DNA from: Amoebophrya sp. AT5.2
Taxonomy: Eukaryota; Sar; Dinophyceae; Syndiniales; Amoebophryaceae
DNA: 10,086 nt
Direction: 5' to 3'
Assembly: GCA_005223375.1 (NCBI GenBank)
Contig: RXOD01006523.1
Location: forward strand, 1 to 10,086
Positions 7,570-10,086 of the stretch are shown here, one piece after another. The notes under the pieces are model-generated. The model saw nothing but the letters and a program-made list of their open reading frames with translations. It was not told the origin of the DNA and searched no databases. A program made the position numbers and the translations under genes. Each line of letters opens with the position of its first letter. The first letter of the stretch is position 1.

Positions 7570-8990
7570 ATGGTAGCGCCGGCGAAGGAGCCGAATCCGA
7601 AATCGAAAAAGTCGGACACGATGGGAACGATGGTCGGGTCGCCGGATGGGCAGCCGCGGCGGTGGCTGCTTTACGACACGAAGTACGGGGAGGGGTTCAA
7701 CCTTCAGCGAGAGGTGTTCCCGCGAATCGCGCACGCGGTGAGCACGCTGAATTTGAGGATTGAGGACCGCTGCGGGGAGTCGGGGCAAACGGGAAAAGAG
7801 CCTGACTGCGTACTGTGGGGACTGGTGCTGCCGCCGTGGTGCCGATTGGTATTCACAAATTCTAGGCAGCTGCTATTCGGTTTCGGAGTACTTAAGCAAT
7901 GAGTTTCCAACGAGCATCATACGTTGATTCAAAAAATGCACAGGCCCACTGGCGCGGCATCGACGACAAAATGGTCCCCTGGGCGGAGTTCTTCGAGCTG
8001 GACATGCTGAAACAGCTGCCCATCGCCATTATCGAGTACTCCGAGTTGGGGCTCGAGCAGAATGTGGTCGACCGCGTGGTCCACTACAAGGTCGAGCGGA
8101 CCACCGGCAGTTTCTCCCGGGGCGAGCCGGGGGGGGATTTCAACCGCTTCCAGGAGGATGGCTTCGATGAGTGCGAGACGGTGTACGACTCGGTGCAGGA
8201 GTTGAAGGGCGGGTCGGACTACAAATTCCTATCCGCGTACGCCGGATACTGCCCGGGCAATGTGAAAACGAACGACGTGCGGTGTGCGGAGATCAAGACG
8301 CCGTTTGCGGACGGAATCATCGACATGCTGGACGACACGGCGAAAGACGTCTCGACCCTGCTTCTGAAGCATTACGACTACCTGGCGATCCCTGACGTGT
8401 CCGCGATGGACGGTCTCGGACTCCGAGAGGCGGTGCTGTTCGCAAAGCCACTGCGGGATATTGGGAACAAATTCATCGAGAAGAACTTCGGGAGCGCGGG
8501 AAAGTTCCTCGCCGCACACTGCCGGCGGTCGGACTTCATCACCGCACGGAAACACACGACGCCAGACTGGTCCGCGATCATCACGCAGCTGCTGAAGATA
8601 CAGAAGGACCAGAAGCTGGGGCCGAAGATCTTCATTGCCACGGACGCGACGGACGAAGAGAAAGAGGAAGCGAAGGAGCTGCTCGCGAAAAAGAGCGGGG
8701 AAGAGGAGGACGGGGCAACTTTGGTCTTTGCGGATAAATTTTCGGATCACCCGGGGAAGCAGTCCGTGGTGGAAATGTGGGTGGCGTCGCGGGCAGAATA
8801 CTTCATCGGGACGCAGGAATCGCGCTTCACGATGGCGATCCAGCTGGAGCGCTCGTTTTTGGGCAAACCGTTCAAGAAGAGCAACCGGGAATTCGCGAAG
8901 GAAGCGGGCAAGAAGCAGAAAATGAGCAGCGCGAAGCGCGACTTTAACTTCAACGTGTGGAGAACGCCAAAGGAAAGGGAAGAACTGTGA
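7570..8990 (+). CDS. POFUT2: GDP-fucose protein O-fucosyltransferase 2
   Basis: Transfers fucose from GDP-fucose to Ser or Thr of folded thrombospondin type 1 repeats in the ER. Exons 7570-7848 and 7944-8990 give 441 residues, the usual size for POFUT2. Family landmarks in order: RRWLLYDTKYGEGFNLQREV (Glu41 matches the proposed catalytic base), LPPWCRL joined across the intron to AHWRGID, VPWAEFFELD, AIIEYSEL, the Arg motif HCRRSDF (285-291), and FIGTQESRF (380-388) near the sugar-nucleotide site. It ends REEL, an ER-retrieval-type tetrapeptide. The start is uncertain. The frame is open upstream to a TAG at 7459, the ATG at 7570 is the first in frame, and no signal peptide is visible. A true POFUT2 must enter the ER, so an upstream exon is missing or the protein is fused to the PDI. 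Confidence 0.92.
7849..7943 (+). other. Intron, canonical GT-AG
   Basis: A 95-base intron in phase 0 of POFUT2. It starts GTATTCACA after CGA TTG and ends AATGCACAG before GCC CAC TGG. The joined peptide LPPWCRLAHW matches the conserved LPPWGRLYHW block of POFUT2, which fixes both borders. Confidence 0.9.
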
Positions 8991-9451
8991 GGCGGAGAAG
9001 AACTAAAATGAAATGTATTTTGCGAAAGAAGTACTACGGCGGCCTGCCGGGAATCGGAATGTAGCAAAAATCTGTGGTCGCGAGGAGTGAGCACCGACCT
9101 CAGCTCAGAAACCAATCGCCCACCGAGGACCAGCATGTTTTCATCCTCCACGTATGTGGCACGGCACCGTCTTTGCGAAATACGCATAAGAAGCTGGCGC
9201 AAGAGTGTCTCTGTCTCATATCTCGCCATTCAAGAATGTGCGTAGTCTACGTTTGTTCCCGAGATGGTTAGTGTGACTCGTGATGTCTCCTGTGTGCCGG
9301 TATAGTGTCTAATTCGGAAAAATCAGTTGATATATATCTTAACACTTTATTTACTGCAGCCAGAACAAGTAGTTCACTATCCTTTATAGTGGAACGATAG
9401 AGCGGTCTCGCTTAGTTACGTTTTTGAATTCATCGACTACATCATCATTTA

Positions 9452-9507
9452 TGAATCGAATCGCCCTAGAGCCTGAATCGAATGAAACTTGTGATCGCCC
9501 TAGAGCC
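9452..9507. repeat. Paired short direct repeats
   Basis: TGAATCGAAT occurs at 9452-9461 and 9474-9483. ATCGCCCTAGAGCC occurs at 9460-9473 and 9494-9507. The two words overlap in the first copy and are separated by ten bases in the second. This looks like an imperfect tandem duplication with an insertion in one copy. The function is unknown. Confidence 0.65.
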
Positions 9508-9824
9508 AGTCTCCTTCTATTCACACTCTATCCTGTTCTCGCCTACATTAAGAGCCTAAAGGTAAGAAAGACCGTGAGGAAGTGAGAAAGATGCGGAGCA
9601 GAGAGAATTTCCGCAGCAGATCCGACTACGATCTTCTTCACAACCTGCATGATCCAAGTTCAGCCAAACGATGAGAAAGACCGGCGCACGAGAAGGAGCT
9701 GCTGACGCTGGAGCGACGCCTGCCTTTCTATATTCATATGATGTTAGCCCCAATCTCATCGAAGTCAGGTGGTTGGTAGTCAAGCGGAAGTAACAGGTAA
9801 GTGCTGGTGGACCCTCCTAAGGCT

Positions 9825-9920
9825 CCTCCGGGGTGATGGCTGCAACCATCCACGGAGGCGGAGACCACTGGCGCCCAGCCAGTTACTGTCGCTGAATCCC
9901 GGAGGCCACTAAATCCGGGA
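9825..9920 (+). other. Three consecutive stem-loops, possible structured RNA
   Basis: Hairpin 1 is imperfect: GATGG (9835-9839) pairs with CCATC (9846-9850), and after an internal loop 9825-9829 pairs with 9854-9858. Hairpin 2: ACTGGC (9867-9872) pairs with GCCAGT (9878-9883). Hairpin 3: TCCCGGA (9897-9903) pairs with TCCGGGA (9914-9920). They begin about 30 bases after a GTAAGT donor-like string, so an intronic RNA is possible. No known RNA class was recognised. Confidence 0.35.
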
Positions 9921-10086
9921 AATGTTCCACCGAAGATCATGCTACTTCATTTCGTTGATGCTGAGTTTTTGATTCATTTGTTAGGTGCCATAGTCTAGCA
10001 CGGTGGAATTCCTTTCTTTCAACTTCCACTTATTTACCGGTTGTTGGAGGAGAGTTGCGTCGTAGGTAACACTATCGAGCCAGCTT

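Larger units (their letters stand above)
8991..10086. other. Region downstream of POFUT2, no gene supported
   Basis: About 1.1 kb without a convincing coding region. It begins with the POFUT2 3' UTR. It contains a TATATATA tract near 9330, paired direct repeats (9452-9507), two strong donor-like strings on the + strand (GTAAGAAAG at 9561 and GTAAGTG at 9797), and three consecutive hairpins (9825-9920). It may hold the non-coding 5' exons of a gene beyond the right edge or a structured RNA. Two reverse-strand open frames (75 and 68 codons) are not persuasive. Confidence 0.45.

Noticed and set aside
9008..9064. A small open frame after POFUT2 encoding MKCILRKKYYGGLPGIGM.
   Set aside because: Eighteen codons alone prove nothing. 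An intron starting at the GTGAGG that overlaps the POFUT2 stop would be needed to attach it, and it would destroy the REEL terminus.
9556..9940. Two overlapping reverse-strand open frames (75 and 68 codons).
   Set aside because: They are in different frames, match no family I recognise and have no clear splice sites linking them. The second overlaps the three hairpins.
1..10086. tRNA, rRNA, spliced-leader RNA, CRISPR arrays or prokaryotic operon signals.
   Set aside because: No cloverleaf or B-box, no rRNA blocks, no dinoflagellate leader string and no regular spacer arrays were seen. Introns and gene type are eukaryotic.

Overview
The window is nuclear DNA of a compact protist genome. Four intron-containing protein genes lie head to tail on the + strand. 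The short introns, one-way gene order, two ER-folding genes (a PDI and a POFUT2), and introns bounded by target-site-like duplications and terminal inverted repeats all point to an alveolate. A syndinian dinoflagellate such as Amoebophrya fits best, because non-canonical transposon-like introns are known there. The genus is an inference; no rRNA or spliced-leader gene is present to test it.

Layout: (1) 1-666, the 3' end of an unidentified gene with an acidic and lysine-rich tail. (2) 667-1475, intergenic, with a hairpin followed by eight T. (3) 1476-3658, a four-exon gene for a charged protein of about 492 residues with three STYxxMS repeats; no family recognised. (4) 3659-4172, intergenic. 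(5) 4173-7393, a protein disulfide isomerase of about 800 residues in five exons: signal peptide, two CGHC thioredoxin domains around a b-b'-like region, then a low-complexity tail and an eight-cysteine module. (6) 7570-8990, GDP-fucose protein O-fucosyltransferase 2 (POFUT2) in two exons, ending in the ER-retrieval-like tetrapeptide REEL. (7) 8991-10086, no convincing gene; it holds direct repeats and three consecutive hairpins.

The PDI and POFUT2 would both act in the ER lumen, one on disulfides and the other adding fucose to folded thrombospondin repeats. PDI has the signal peptide but no KDEL-type end. POFUT2 has a KDEL-type end but no visible signal peptide. The gap between them is short, and frame-compatible splice sites would join them, so one fused ER protein is a live alternative to two genes.

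The most unusual signal is a pair of related introns, one in the unknown gene (2245-2689) and one in the PDI gene (4443-4828). They share terminal inverted repeats and an internal T-rich core. Each is bounded by a 4-base direct repeat whose collapse restores the reading frame. The PDI copy has no usable GT-AG boundary that preserves the thioredoxin fold. They look like two copies of one introner-type mobile element.
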